From NCBI GenBank assembly GCA_963850525.1, contig CAWKLQ010000001.1, positions 372,001-436,000 on the forward strand: a stretch of DNA of 64,000 nucleotides. Direction: 5' to 3'. The notes beneath the pieces are model-generated. The model was given only the letters and a program-made list of their open reading frames with translations, was not told where the DNA came from and did not search any database. Source of the stretch: JAEMQF01 sp963850525. GTDB lineage: Bacteria; Pseudomonadota; Gammaproteobacteria; Burkholderiales; Burkholderiaceae_C. The position numbers and the translations under genes are program-made. Position 1 is the first letter of the stretch, and every line of letters begins with the position of its first letter. Positions 52,883 through 61,215 of this stretch are shown here, piece after piece.

Positions 52883-53461
52883 ATGGCGATTACCCGTGAC
52901 AGCCTGATGAGCCTGGAGGCTTACGCGAAGATTCGCGCGAGCGCCAAGCCCGCGATGATTGCGCACCGCAAACTGCGCACCGTGCACCTGGGCGAGCACA
53001 TGAGCGTCTTGTTCGAAGACGAGCAAACCATCCGCCGCCAGATTCAGGAGATGCTGCACATCGAAAAAATCTTCGACGAGGCGGGCATTCAAAGCGAGAT
53101 CGACGCCTACGCCGCGCTGGTGCCGGGCGGCAGCAACTGGAAAGCGACGCTGCTCATCGAGTACCCCGACGTGGCGGAGCGCAAGCGCGAGCTGGCGCGC
53201 CTGATCGGCGTCGAAGACCGCATGTTCGTCGAGGTCGAAGGGCACGGCCGCGTCTACGCGATTGCCGACGAAGACCTGGACCGCGAGACCGACGAGAAGA
53301 CCTCCGCGGTGCACTTCGTGCGTTTCGAATTCACCAAGGCGATGCGCGACGCGGTGCGCGCCGGCGCCACCGTGAAGCTGGGCTGCGACCACTCCAACTA
53401 CCCGGCGCACGTGGCGATTGCGCCCGAGACGCTTGCAAGCCTGGCGGGCGACCTTCAGTAG
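52883..53461 (+). CDS. DUF3501 family protein
   Basis: A 192-residue soluble protein of the DUF3501 family: the N-terminal RDSLMSLEAYAKIRASAKPA, then LGEHMSVLFEDEQTIRRQIQ, EMLHIEKIFDEAGIQSEIDA and a C-terminal HVAIAPETLASLAGDL. Function is not known. It follows the Fe-S gene after 5 bases, almost certainly cotranscribed. DUF3501 genes are usually found beside rubrerythrin and CCG Fe-S genes, suggesting an accessory or third component of one redox system. Confidence 0.85.
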   Translation: MAITRDSLMSLEAYAKIRASAKPAMIAHRKLRTVHLGEHMSVLFEDEQTIRRQIQEMLHIEKIFDEAGIQSEIDAYAALVPGGSNWKATLLIEYPDVAERKRELARLIGVEDRMFVEVEGHGRVYAIADEDLDRETDEKTSAVHFVRFEFTKAMRDAVRAGATVKLGCDHSNYPAHVAIAPETLASLAGDLQ

Positions 53462-53518
53462 ACGAACTTTTGTCATCGTGCCACTTGCAAGCTGCCGCGG
53501 CCGCGGCATGATGGGCGC

Positions 53519-53788
53519 GTGGCCCAGGTCATCTTCACCCCGCAGTTGCGCCGCTTCACCGAGACGCCCTTCGTCGACGCGCCGGTGGCGACGCTGCACG
53601 AAGCGCTGGAGGCAGCGTTCGCGCTCAATCCGCGCCTGCGCGGCTATGTGCTCGACGACCAGGGCCACCTGCGCGCCAACGTCGTCATCTTTGTCGATGG
53701 GCAACGCAGCCGCGATCGGGTCGCGCTGAGCGACCGATTGCGCCCGCAAAGCCAGGTGCATGTGTTGCAGGCCTTGTCTGGAGGCTGA
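53519..53788 (+). CDS. MoaD/ThiS-type ubiquitin-like protein
   Basis: An 89-residue beta-grasp protein starting with GTG at 53519 (AQVIFTPQLRRFTE). It ends with QALSGG, the C-terminal Gly-Gly on which sulfur carriers are adenylated and thiocarboxylated. HEALEAAFALNPRLRGYVLD is the typical helix of MoaD-like proteins. No E1-like activating enzyme (MoeB/ThiF) or molybdopterin synthase subunit is nearby. The partner is the propeller protein gene 12 bases downstream. It may carry sulfur or be a protein modifier; unknown. Confidence 0.8.
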   Translation: MAQVIFTPQLRRFTETPFVDAPVATLHEALEAAFALNPRLRGYVLDDQGHLRANVVIFVDGQRSRDRVALSDRLRPQSQVHVLQALSGG

Positions 53789-53800
53789 GGAGAGCAGAGC

Positions 53801-54889
53801 ATGAACGATCGAGTTTGGGTCGCCACGCGCAAGGGTCTGTTCGAATTTCGCCACCGCGAGGGCAGTTGGCGCATTGCCCGCCACAGCTTCATCGGCGAGC
53901 CGGTGTCGATGCTGCTCGCGCCCGCACCGGGATCGGGGCGCATGCTCGCGGCGCTCAACCTCGGGCACTTCGGCGTGAAAGTGCACGCGTCGGACGATTC
54001 GGGCCAGACCTGGCGCGAAGTGGCGACGCCGACCTACCCGCCGCAACCCGAAGCCGCGGCGGGCGCGCTTGCGGGCGTGGCGTGGAAGCTCGTGCAGATC
54101 TGGGCGATGGAAGCCGGCAACGGCTGCGTCTGGGCCGGCACGCTGCCCGGCGGCTTGTTCCGCTCGGCCGACTTCGGTGAAAGCTGGTCGCTCGTCGAGC
54201 CGCTGTGGGCACGGCCCGAGCGTGCGCAGTGGTTCGGCGGCGGCTACGACGTTCCCGGAATCCACTCGATCTGCCCGCATCCGCAGCACGCCGGCGAAGT
54301 GTTGCTCGGCATCAGTTGCGGCGGCGCCTGGCGCACTCGGGACGACGGCGCGCACTGGGAACTCGCGGCGCGCGGCATGCGGGCGAATTTCATGCCGCCG
54401 GAGCAGGCCGACGACCCGAACATTCAAGACCCGCACCTCATCGTGCGCTGCAAGGTGCAACCTGATCGCCTGTGGTGCCAGCATCACAACGGCATCTGGC
54501 GCTCCGACGACAACGCCGCGTCGTGGGTCGAAGTGACGGGCGTGCCGGTGTCCAACTTCGGTTTTGCCGTCGCGGTGCACCCGGAGCAGGGCGACACGGC
54601 GTGGTTCGTCCCGGCCATCGCCGACCAGACGCGCATCCCCAAAGACGGCGCGCTCGCCGTGAACCGCACGCGCGACGGCGGGCGCAGTTTCGAGACACTG
54701 CGCAGCGGCTTGCCGCAGCACGATTGTTACGACTTGATGTACCGCCACGGCCTGGCTGTCGCGCCGAGCGGCAGGCACCTCATGATGGGTAGCACGACGG
54801 GCTCGCTCTGGGCGAGCAGCGATGCCGGCGAGTCGTGGGTGCTTGCGGCCGCGCACCTGCCGCCTGTCCACGCGGTTCGCTTCGGCTGA
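53801..54889 (+). CDS. BNR/sialidase-like beta-propeller protein
   Basis: A 362-residue protein without a signal peptide. It contains repeated Asp-box-like motifs S-x-D-x-G-x-[TS]-W: HASDDSGQTWREV, RSADFGESWSLV, RTRDDGAHWELA, RSDDNAASWVEV and ASSDAGESWVLA. These mark a propeller of the glycosyl hydrolase/BNR/Ycf48 type, but catalytic sialidase residues cannot be recognised. It follows the MoaD-like gene by 12 bases. A role as a cytoplasmic scaffold or assembly factor is as likely as an enzyme. Start ATG 53801 follows GAGGAGAGC. Confidence 0.8.
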   Translation: MNDRVWVATRKGLFEFRHREGSWRIARHSFIGEPVSMLLAPAPGSGRMLAALNLGHFGVKVHASDDSGQTWREVATPTYPPQPEAAAGALAGVAWKLVQIWAMEAGNGCVWAGTLPGGLFRSADFGESWSLVEPLWARPERAQWFGGGYDVPGIHSICPHPQHAGEVLLGISCGGAWRTRDDGAHWELAARGMRANFMPPEQADDPNIQDPHLIVRCKVQPDRLWCQHHNGIWRSDDNAASWVEVTGVPVSNFGFAVAVHPEQGDTAWFVPAIADQTRIPKDGALAVNRTRDGGRSFETLRSGLPQHDCYDLMYRHGLAVAPSGRHLMMGSTTGSLWASSDAGESWVLAAAHLPPVHAVRFG

Positions 54890-54951
54890 GCGGTTCGCAT
54901 CGGCTGCGCCGTCGAGGCGGCGACATCTCCTTACACAACATGACGGGCAGG

Positions 54952-54969
54952 CCCCCCATTCGCGGGGGG
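54952..54969 (+). terminator. Possible G-C hairpin after the propeller gene
   Basis: CCCCCC pairs with GGGGGG around ATTCGC, 63 bases after the propeller gene. There is no T run behind it. It could be a terminator remnant or part of the leader of the next gene. Confidence 0.3.
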
Positions 54970-55072
54970 AACTGTCATGAAACACAGTACAAAATTGCGG
55001 CCAAGCCGCAGGGCCGCATGCGCGTCCTCGGCGGGGTTCGAGACCAGGAACAGACCCACCCTTGGAGTCGTC

Positions 55073-55609
55073 ATGCCGCAAACCTACAACGTCGGATCGC
55101 GTTCTCTGTTCGTCACGGCCACCGCCTGGGTTTTCATCGTCCTGGCGGCGCTGACGAGTGCGGTGGCGATCGTGCAAAACGCCGCTGTCGCGTCGCTCAT
55201 GCCCGGGCTGCCGCTGGACCACGCGGCGCTGCCGCTGCTCACCGGTCTGTTATTGGGCTACCTGCCGTGGGTTGTCGGCGCGGCCCTGGTGATGTCTTGC
55301 ACCACCTTGGCTGCTGCGGTGGGTCTGCTGCTGCGTCTGAATTGGGCGCGGCGCGTTTTCATCGGCCTGCTCGGCGTGGCCATCGCCGCCAACCTGCTCG
55401 GCATGTGGTTGCAGCAGGAGGTGGCGCTCTCCGTCGTCGACGCCACCTTGCGCAGCGCGCGCTTGCCGCAGGCCGCGCTCAACGTGTTCGGCGGCTTCGT
55501 CGCCGTGACGCGCGTGCTGGGCGTGCTGCTGACGCTGTGCGCCTGCGGGCTTCTGGCGTGGATCATGCAGCGTTTGATGTCGAATAACGTGCGCCAGGAA
55601 TTCGCCTGA
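55073..55609 (+). CDS. Small integral membrane protein, unknown function
   Basis: A 178-residue protein with about four hydrophobic segments: LFVTATAWVFIVLAALTSAV, LLTGLLLGYLPWVVGAALVM, RVFIGLLGVAIAANLLGMWL and VLGVLLTLCACGLLAWIMQR. The ATG at 55073 (MPQTYNVGSRS) after GGAGTC is preferred; an in-frame start at 54977 would add a basic, low-quality N-terminus. I do not recognise the family. It stands alone, 104 bases before imuA, on the same strand. Confidence 0.65.
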   Translation: MPQTYNVGSRSLFVTATAWVFIVLAALTSAVAIVQNAAVASLMPGLPLDHAALPLLTGLLLGYLPWVVGAALVMSCTTLAAAVGLLLRLNWARRVFIGLLGVAIAANLLGMWLQQEVALSVVDATLRSARLPQAALNVFGGFVAVTRVLGVLLTLCACGLLAWIMQRLMSNNVRQEFA

Positions 55610-55690
55610 GCGGGGCTGCGCTGCGCGTGAAGCGGCAGCGCAAGGCGAGCTGTTGAGAAGTCTGTTGGGGTTCTTGGCTTGCATTTGATA

Positions 55691-55706
55691 CTGTATAAAT
55701 GTACAG
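55691..55706. promoter_or_regulatory. LexA (SOS) box upstream of imuA
   Basis: CTGTATAAATGTACAG matches the LexA consensus CTGT-N8-ACAG with the usual AT-rich centre. It ends 8 bases before the imuA ATG at 55714. A weak promoter (TTGGGG 55665-55670, GATACT 55687-55692) would be overlapped by it. imuA-imuB operons are generally LexA-regulated, so this is a confident operator call. Confidence 0.88.
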
Positions 55707-55713
55707 TTATCAA

Positions 55714-56574
55714 ATGGCCTCTTTGTCCCTTGCTGATGCTGCTGCTGCGACCTCTGCGCGATTTGTGCAGGGAGGCGGCTCGGTCATCCGCCGCGTCTGC
55801 GGCGCGGTGGGCGCTGAGCTGCTGTCTCCCGAGACCCTGCACCCCGATCTGTGGCGCGGCCATCAGTTTGGGCGCCACGCCGAGCATGGCGTGCCCAGCG
55901 GTTTTGCCGCGCTCGATGCGCAATTGCCCGGTGGCGGTTGGCCGCGCCGCGCGCTCACCGAATTGCTGCTGCCGCACCCTGGCGTGGGCGAAATTCGTTT
56001 GTTGAGCCATTGCCTGCGCACCACGCAGCGCAGCGGCCGGCCGGTGATGCTGTTCGACCCGCCTGCGGCGCTTTCGGGCTGGGCGCTGGCGCAGCTCGGG
56101 CTGGATGTGGAGCAATTGCTGATCGTCGTGACGCGAGTCGAGGCGACCGATAGGGTGCGCATCGCTGCGCGAGAGGGTGACGAAGCGCGCATCGCTGCGC
56201 GCTTGTGGGCCCTGGAGCAAGCCCTCAAAAGCGGCCACGTCGGCGCAGTGCTCGCCTGGTTGCCGCCGCGCCTGCGCAGCGAGAGTTTGCGCCGCCTGCA
56301 ACTCGCTGCGCATGCACATGACGGGGTGGCTTTCGTGCTGCGCGAAATGGCTGCTGCGCAGCGCCCGAGCGCCGCCCCGCTGCGCCTGGCGCTGCGCCCG
56401 GGCGGAGCGGACGTGCTGGCGCTGCGTGTCCTCAAGCGCCGCGGCCCGCCGCTCGAAGCGCCGCTGCAAATCGAGCTGTCACCCGTGTTGTGTCGCAGCG
56501 CGCGCCAGCGCGCACGTGCCGGTGCGGCGCAGGCTCCCGTGTTGCACGCAGCGACCTTCGTCAACCTGGCCTAG
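55714..56574 (+). CDS. imuA: Translesion DNA synthesis-associated protein ImuA
   Basis: A 286-residue RecA-fold protein of the ImuA (SulA-like) family. RLLSHCLRTTQRSGRPVMLF, PPAALSGWALAQLGLDVEQL and CGAVGAELLSPETLHPDLWR are typical; the start is HPDLWRGHQFGRHAEHGVPS-like as in other ImuA proteins. It works with ImuB (and normally DnaE2) in damage-induced error-prone synthesis. ATG 55714 is chosen because an upstream in-frame ATG at 55699 lies inside the LexA box. ImuB follows after 36 bases. Confidence 0.87.
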   Translation: MASLSLADAAAATSARFVQGGGSVIRRVCGAVGAELLSPETLHPDLWRGHQFGRHAEHGVPSGFAALDAQLPGGGWPRRALTELLLPHPGVGEIRLLSHCLRTTQRSGRPVMLFDPPAALSGWALAQLGLDVEQLLIVVTRVEATDRVRIAAREGDEARIAARLWALEQALKSGHVGAVLAWLPPRLRSESLRRLQLAAHAHDGVAFVLREMAAAQRPSAAPLRLALRPGGADVLALRVLKRRGPPLEAPLQIELSPVLCRSARQRARAGAAQAPVLHAATFVNLA

Positions 56575-56610
56575 AGCCTGAGGCTGTGAGCTTCGCATCG
56601 GGACTTCTGC

Positions 56611-58152
56611 GTGCTCTGGATCGCTTTGCATTTGCCGCTGCTCTCGCTCGAATCGTTCGCGGCCACGCTGTGCGGCGCGGCGGAAGCAGCGCCGCTGGCT
56701 TTGCTCGACGCGCAGCACATCGTGCACGCCAACCCTGCCGCCCAGGCGTTGGGCATCAAACCCGGCGTGAAGCGCGCCACGGCGCTTGCGCTCGCACCGC
56801 AACTGATGCTCGGCCAGGCCGACCCGCAGCGCGACGCGCAGGCGCTCGCGACGGTGGCGCACATCGCCTTGGCGTTCACGCCGAGCGTTTCACTCCAACC
56901 GGCGCCGGCACACGCGGCGGCGTCGCAGACGGTGTTGCTCGAAGTGCAGCGCAGCCTGCGTTACTTCGGCGGCTTCGATGCGCTGCTGTTGCGCCTGCAT
57001 GAAGCGCTGGCGCCTCTGCAGCACCGCATCCATCGCGTGAGCGCGCCCACGGCGCAGGGCGCGGCGATGCTGGCGCGCATCCACCCGCAACTGCGCTGCG
57101 CCGATCTGCCTGCATTGCACTCGGTGCTCGATGCCGCCCCGGTGTGGCTGCTCGGCCCGGGGCGCGAGCATTGGGAGGCGCTGCAAGGCATGGGGCTGCG
57201 CACGCTGGTCGACTTGCGGCGCCTGCCGCGCGCGGGCATCGCACGCCGCTTCGGCGAAACCCTGCTCAGCGAGCTCGATCGCGCACGCGGCGAGCAGCCC
57301 GACCCGCGCGAAGCCATCGTCTTGCCGCAGCGCTTCGAGAGTCGCATCGAGCTGTTCGCCCGCGCCGACACCACCGAGCAGGTGCTGCAAGGCGCCAGCG
57401 TGCTGCTGGCGCGCCTGGTTGCGTGGCTGTCTGCGCAACACGCCCAGGTGCGCCGCTTCACGCTCGAGATGCGCCATGAGGCGCGTTCGCGCAGCAGCGA
57501 TTCGCCGACCGCGACACCCCTGCTCGTGGCGCTCGCCGAACCCTCGCGCGACCCGGCACATTTGCAGGTGTTGCTGCGCGAACGCCTGAACCGCTTGCCC
57601 TTGAGTGCGCCCACTTGCGAGCTGCGTCTGTGGGCCGACGAGATCGTGCACCGCGCGCCGCCCAACAACGAGCTGTTTCCCACACCGGGCAGCGAGGCCG
57701 AAGGGCTGGTGCGCTTGATCGAGCGGCTCCAGGCGCGCCTGGGCAACGCGCAGGTGCAGCGCCTGGCGCTGGTGCACGACCACCGGCCCGAGCGCGGCAG
57801 CCCGGCGCAGGCGGTGCAGGCGGAGCGATCGACGAGCGCGGTATCGAGCGTGCGGTCGGCGAAGCACCAACCGGCGCACTCGGGTGAGCCTCAAGCGCCG
57901 CGCCCGGTGTGGTTGATGGCGCAGCCCCAGCCCCTGCCGGAGTGCGAGTCGCGCCCCTGGTTCGAAGGCCGGGCGCTGCAGCTCTTGAGCGGCCCCGAAC
58001 GCATCGAAGCCGGCTGGTGGGACGCCGGCCTCGCCGAGCGCGACTACTTCATCGCCCAGGCGCAGGGCGGTGCCTTGCTGTGGATTTATCGGACTCGCCT
58101 GCCTCTGTCGGCGGGAGCGCAGGGCTGGTTTTTGCAAGGACGGTTTGCCTGA
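56611..58152 (+). CDS. imuB: Y-family DNA polymerase-like protein ImuB
   Basis: A 513-residue Y-family polymerase homologue starting GTG (LWIALHLPLLSLESFAATL). The little-finger and palm-like parts are recognisable (LGIKPGVKRATALALAPQLM, GMGLRTLVDLRRLPRAGIAR). As in other ImuB proteins the start has LHLPLLSLE where active Y polymerases have the catalytic DxD, so it is probably not itself a polymerase. NNELFP near residue 352 could be the clamp-binding motif (inference). It serves as the hub for DnaE2 and the beta clamp. dnaE2 is not adjacent: a TRAP transporter follows. Confidence 0.88.
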   Translation: MLWIALHLPLLSLESFAATLCGAAEAAPLALLDAQHIVHANPAAQALGIKPGVKRATALALAPQLMLGQADPQRDAQALATVAHIALAFTPSVSLQPAPAHAAASQTVLLEVQRSLRYFGGFDALLLRLHEALAPLQHRIHRVSAPTAQGAAMLARIHPQLRCADLPALHSVLDAAPVWLLGPGREHWEALQGMGLRTLVDLRRLPRAGIARRFGETLLSELDRARGEQPDPREAIVLPQRFESRIELFARADTTEQVLQGASVLLARLVAWLSAQHAQVRRFTLEMRHEARSRSSDSPTATPLLVALAEPSRDPAHLQVLLRERLNRLPLSAPTCELRLWADEIVHRAPPNNELFPTPGSEAEGLVRLIERLQARLGNAQVQRLALVHDHRPERGSPAQAVQAERSTSAVSSVRSAKHQPAHSGEPQAPRPVWLMAQPQPLPECESRPWFEGRALQLLSGPERIEAGWWDAGLAERDYFIAQAQGGALLWIYRTRLPLSAGAQGWFLQGRFA

Positions 58153-58221
58153 GTCTCACGGACGCGAGTGGGCATTGCGGTAGCATGCCCGCACCAAATC
58201 GACAACACTCTGGAGACACGC

Positions 58222-59250
58222 ATGCAAGCTCCCGTCCGCCACCTTCTCGCAAGCGCACTGGCCTTGGCCGCGCAAGCCGCTGCTGCGCAAGAGGTCTCGC
58301 TCAAGTTTCACCACATCTGGCCGCCGCAGGCGATGGCGCCGGTGCAGGTGATCACGCCGTGGTGCGACAAGGTCGCCGCCGAATCGAACAACCGCATCAA
58401 GTGCCAGTTGCTGCCCGCCATGTCGGGCGGGGGCACGCCGGCGCAACTGGTGGACCGCGTGAAAGACGGCGTCGATGACCTCGTCATCACGCTGCCGGGT
58501 TACACGGCGGGGCGGTTCCCGGCGATGGAAGTATTCGAGTTGCCTTTCATGACGAACTCGGCTGAAGCCGGCGCGAGCGCGGCGTGGGACTATCTGCAGA
58601 AGTACGCGCTGAAAGAATTCCCCGGCACGAAGATCCTCGCGACCTGGGTGCACGACGAAGGTTATGTGCACACGCGCGACAAGCCGATCCGCTCGCTCGA
58701 CGACTTCAGAGGCATGAAGCTGCGCGCGCCGACGCGCCAGACGAACAAGCTGCTCGCCAAACTCGGCGCCTCGCCGGTGGGCATGCCGGTGCCGAGCGTC
58801 GCCGACGCCGTCAGCAAGGGCACCATCGACGGTTTTGTGCTGCCCTGGGAAGTGATCCCGGCGTTCAAGCTGCACGAGATGGTGAAGTACCACACCGAGA
58901 CCGACGCGTCGCACCCGGCGATGTACAGCGCCGGGTTCGTCTTCGCGATGAACCAGGCCAAGTACGACGCCCTGCCTGCCGACCTGAAGGCCGTGATCGA
59001 CAAGAACAGCGGCGCTGCGCTGTCCAAACAGATCGGCAAGATCTGGGACGCGAGCCAGGCCGCCGGGCGCAAGGCCGCGACCGACCGCGGCAACAACTTC
59101 ATTCGGCTCTCGGCCGCAGAAACCGACAACTGGGTGAAGGCGTCGGCGCCGCTCTACGACGAATGGATCGTCGACATGGACAAGCGCGGCCTGCCCGGCA
59201 AGCAGATGCTCGACGACGCGCGCGGATTGCTCGCGAAATACAAGAAGTGA
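58222..59250 (+). CDS. dctP: TRAP transporter substrate-binding protein DctP
   Basis: A 342-residue periplasmic binding protein with signal peptide (HLLASALALAAQAAAA, cleaved near residue 22). Family features: SLKFHHIWPPQAMAPV, the TRAP motif region VHTRDKPIRSLDDFRGMKLR followed by APTRQTNKLLAKLGASPVGM with the carboxylate-binding Arg, and PSVADAVSKGTIDGFVLPWE. The ligand is a carboxylate in most family members. It starts at ATG 58222 after a GGAG site. The permease genes follow on the same strand. Confidence 0.9.
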   Translation: MQAPVRHLLASALALAAQAAAAQEVSLKFHHIWPPQAMAPVQVITPWCDKVAAESNNRIKCQLLPAMSGGGTPAQLVDRVKDGVDDLVITLPGYTAGRFPAMEVFELPFMTNSAEAGASAAWDYLQKYALKEFPGTKILATWVHDEGYVHTRDKPIRSLDDFRGMKLRAPTRQTNKLLAKLGASPVGMPVPSVADAVSKGTIDGFVLPWEVIPAFKLHEMVKYHTETDASHPAMYSAGFVFAMNQAKYDALPADLKAVIDKNSGAALSKQIGKIWDASQAAGRKAATDRGNNFIRLSAAETDNWVKASAPLYDEWIVDMDKRGLPGKQMLDDARGLLAKYKK

Positions 59251-59321
59251 AACGCGTCGGCGCGGCGTCGACGGCCGGCACGCGGGCCCGACCCAAAGAC
59301 CAACCGACACGCAGGCGTTGA

Positions 59322-59810
59322 ATGCCTGCGCTGTTGCGTCGCCTCGCGACGCTCTTTGCGCTGCTCGGCTGCGCCGTCGCGTCGATCACGGCGAGCCTCA
59401 CGGTGGCGAGCATCGCCGGGCGTGCGCTGCTCTCCAAACCGATCCCGGGCGACGTCGAGTTGACGCAATTCGGCATCGCCTTGGCGATTGCCTTATCGCT
59501 GCCGTGGTGCCAACTGCGCGGCGGCAACATCATCGTCGACTTCTTCACCCAGGAGCTGCGGCCCCGAGGGCGCCAGTTTCTTGACGGCGTGGGCACCTTG
59601 CTGCTCGCACTGATGACGGGGTTGCTCGCCTGGCGCACTGCCGCAGGCGCGGTGTCGGTGTATCAAGCCTCCGAGACGACGATGATCCTCGGCCTGCCGA
59701 TGGGCCACACCTACGCAGTGCTTGCCCCCGGGCTGGCACTCACCGCGCTGATCGCCTTGGCGCAGACGCTGCAGCATTGGCGTGGGCAGGTTGCCACGGA
59801 TACATCGTGA
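59322..59810 (+). CDS. dctQ: TRAP transporter small permease DctQ
   Basis: A 162-residue membrane protein with four segments (LFALLGCAVASITASLTVAS, LTQFGIALAIALSLPWCQLR, FLDGVGTLLLALMTGLLAWR, VLAPGLALTALIALAQTL). GGNIIVDFF after segment two is the conserved DctQ motif. It is the small subunit that couples with DctM for sodium-driven uptake. It lies 71 bases after dctP and 70 before dctM. Confidence 0.88.
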   Translation: MPALLRRLATLFALLGCAVASITASLTVASIAGRALLSKPIPGDVELTQFGIALAIALSLPWCQLRGGNIIVDFFTQELRPRGRQFLDGVGTLLLALMTGLLAWRTAAGAVSVYQASETTMILGLPMGHTYAVLAPGLALTALIALAQTLQHWRGQVATDTS

Positions 59811-59880
59811 GCGCGCTGGGCCGCCCCAAGCGCACACGCTCCCGCTTGGCGGGACGGGCCGTAGGCCCTAGGGTGCCCCA

Positions 59881-61215
59881 ATGACCGGCGGCGCCATCGG
59901 CGCGCTGATGTTCGGCGCGATGCTCTTGCTGATGGGCGTGCGCGTGCCCATCGCCGCGGCGATGTTCATCCCTGGCGCGCTCGGCTATTGGGCGATGAGC
60001 AGCGACCCGGCACTGCTGAATTTGCTGAACCTGCTCAAGGGCTCTGCGGTGGCACGCCTCACGGTCTACGACTTGAGCGTGATTCCGCTGTTCCTGTTGA
60101 TGGGCCAGTTCGCCACGCAAGGGGGCTTAAGCCGCGCGTTGTTCCGCGCCGCTGCGGCATTTGTCGGGCACATTCGCGGCGGCTTGGGGATGGCCGCGAT
60201 CCTCAGCGCCGCAGCGTTCGGCGCGGTGTGCGGCTCTTCGGTCGCGACCGCGGCGACGATCACGCAAGTCGCTTACCCCGAGATGAAGGCGCATGGTTAT
60301 CACGGCCGTTTGTCGACCGCGACGCTGGCCACCGGCGGCACGCTGGGCATCCTGATTCCGCCCTCCGTCCCGCTTGTCGTCTACGCCATCCTCACCGAGC
60401 AGAACATCGCCAAGCTGTTCGCCGCGGCGCTCGTTCCGGGCTTGATTGCGACCGCAGGCTACCTGATCGTGATTGCCCTCTACTGCATCGTCAGGCCCGA
60501 CCTGGCCAAGCCGAGCACGCCCTTGCCATGGCCGCAGCGCTGGCGCGCCTTGGCCGGCGTGTGGCCGATCGCGCTGATTTTCGTGATGGTGTTCGGTGGC
60601 ATTTACGGCGGCGTCTTTTCGCCCACCGAAGGCGCGGCGGTCGGTGCGGTGGGCACATTCGTGGTCGGCGTCGCGCAGCGCGAATTGAATCTCGAAGGCA
60701 TCCGCCGCAGCTTCCTGGGCACGGCAGAAACCTCGGCGATGGTGTTCATGATTTTTCTCGGCGCCGACATGATGAACGCGGCGCTTGCGCAGACGCAGAT
60801 GCCGGCTCGCCTGTCGGAGTGGGTGAGCCACTTGCACGTGGCGCCGCTCGTCATCGTCGCTTGCGTCTTGCTGTTCTACGTCGTGCTCGGTTGCGTGATG
60901 GACGAGTTGTCGATGCTGCTGCTGACGATTCCCGTGATCTTCCCCACCATCATGCAGCTCGACCTGTGGGGCTTGGCGCCGCAGATGAAGGCGATCTGGT
61001 TCGGCATCCTCGTGCTGATGACGGTGGGAATCGGCATGATCGCGCCGCCCGTCGGCCTGAACGTCTACGTCGTCAACTCGATTGCGCGCGACGTGCCGAT
61101 GAGCGAAACCTACAAGGGCGTGTTTCCCTTCCTCGCGAGCGACGTGATTCGCGTGCTCGTGCTGCTGTTCTTCCCGTCACTGAGCCTGGGGCTCGTGACC
61201 TTGCTCTTCAAGTAG
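59881..61215 (+). CDS. dctM: TRAP transporter large permease DctM
   Basis: A 444-residue membrane protein with about twelve hydrophobic segments. MGVRVPIAAAMFIPGALGYW is the usual start; AAFGAVCGSSVATAATITQV, LATGGTLGILIPPSVPLVVY and GIGMIAPPVGLNVYVVNSIA are the conserved ion-transporter motifs. This is the sodium-coupled transport subunit. The last 8 bases overlap the convergent reductase gene at its 3' end. Confidence 0.92.
   Translation: MTGGAIGALMFGAMLLLMGVRVPIAAAMFIPGALGYWAMSSDPALLNLLNLLKGSAVARLTVYDLSVIPLFLLMGQFATQGGLSRALFRAAAAFVGHIRGGLGMAAILSAAAFGAVCGSSVATAATITQVAYPEMKAHGYHGRLSTATLATGGTLGILIPPSVPLVVYAILTEQNIAKLFAAALVPGLIATAGYLIVIALYCIVRPDLAKPSTPLPWPQRWRALAGVWPIALIFVMVFGGIYGGVFSPTEGAAVGAVGTFVVGVAQRELNLEGIRRSFLGTAETSAMVFMIFLGADMMNAALAQTQMPARLSEWVSHLHVAPLVIVACVLLFYVVLGCVMDELSMLLLTIPVIFPTIMQLDLWGLAPQMKAIWFGILVLMTVGIGMIAPPVGLNVYVVNSIARDVPMSETYKGVFPFLASDVIRVLVLLFFPSLSLGLVTLLFK

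Noticed and set aside
55699..55713. Alternative imuA start at 55699
   Set aside because: It lies inside the LexA box and has no ribosome site; the Met at 55714 leaves the operator upstream of the gene.
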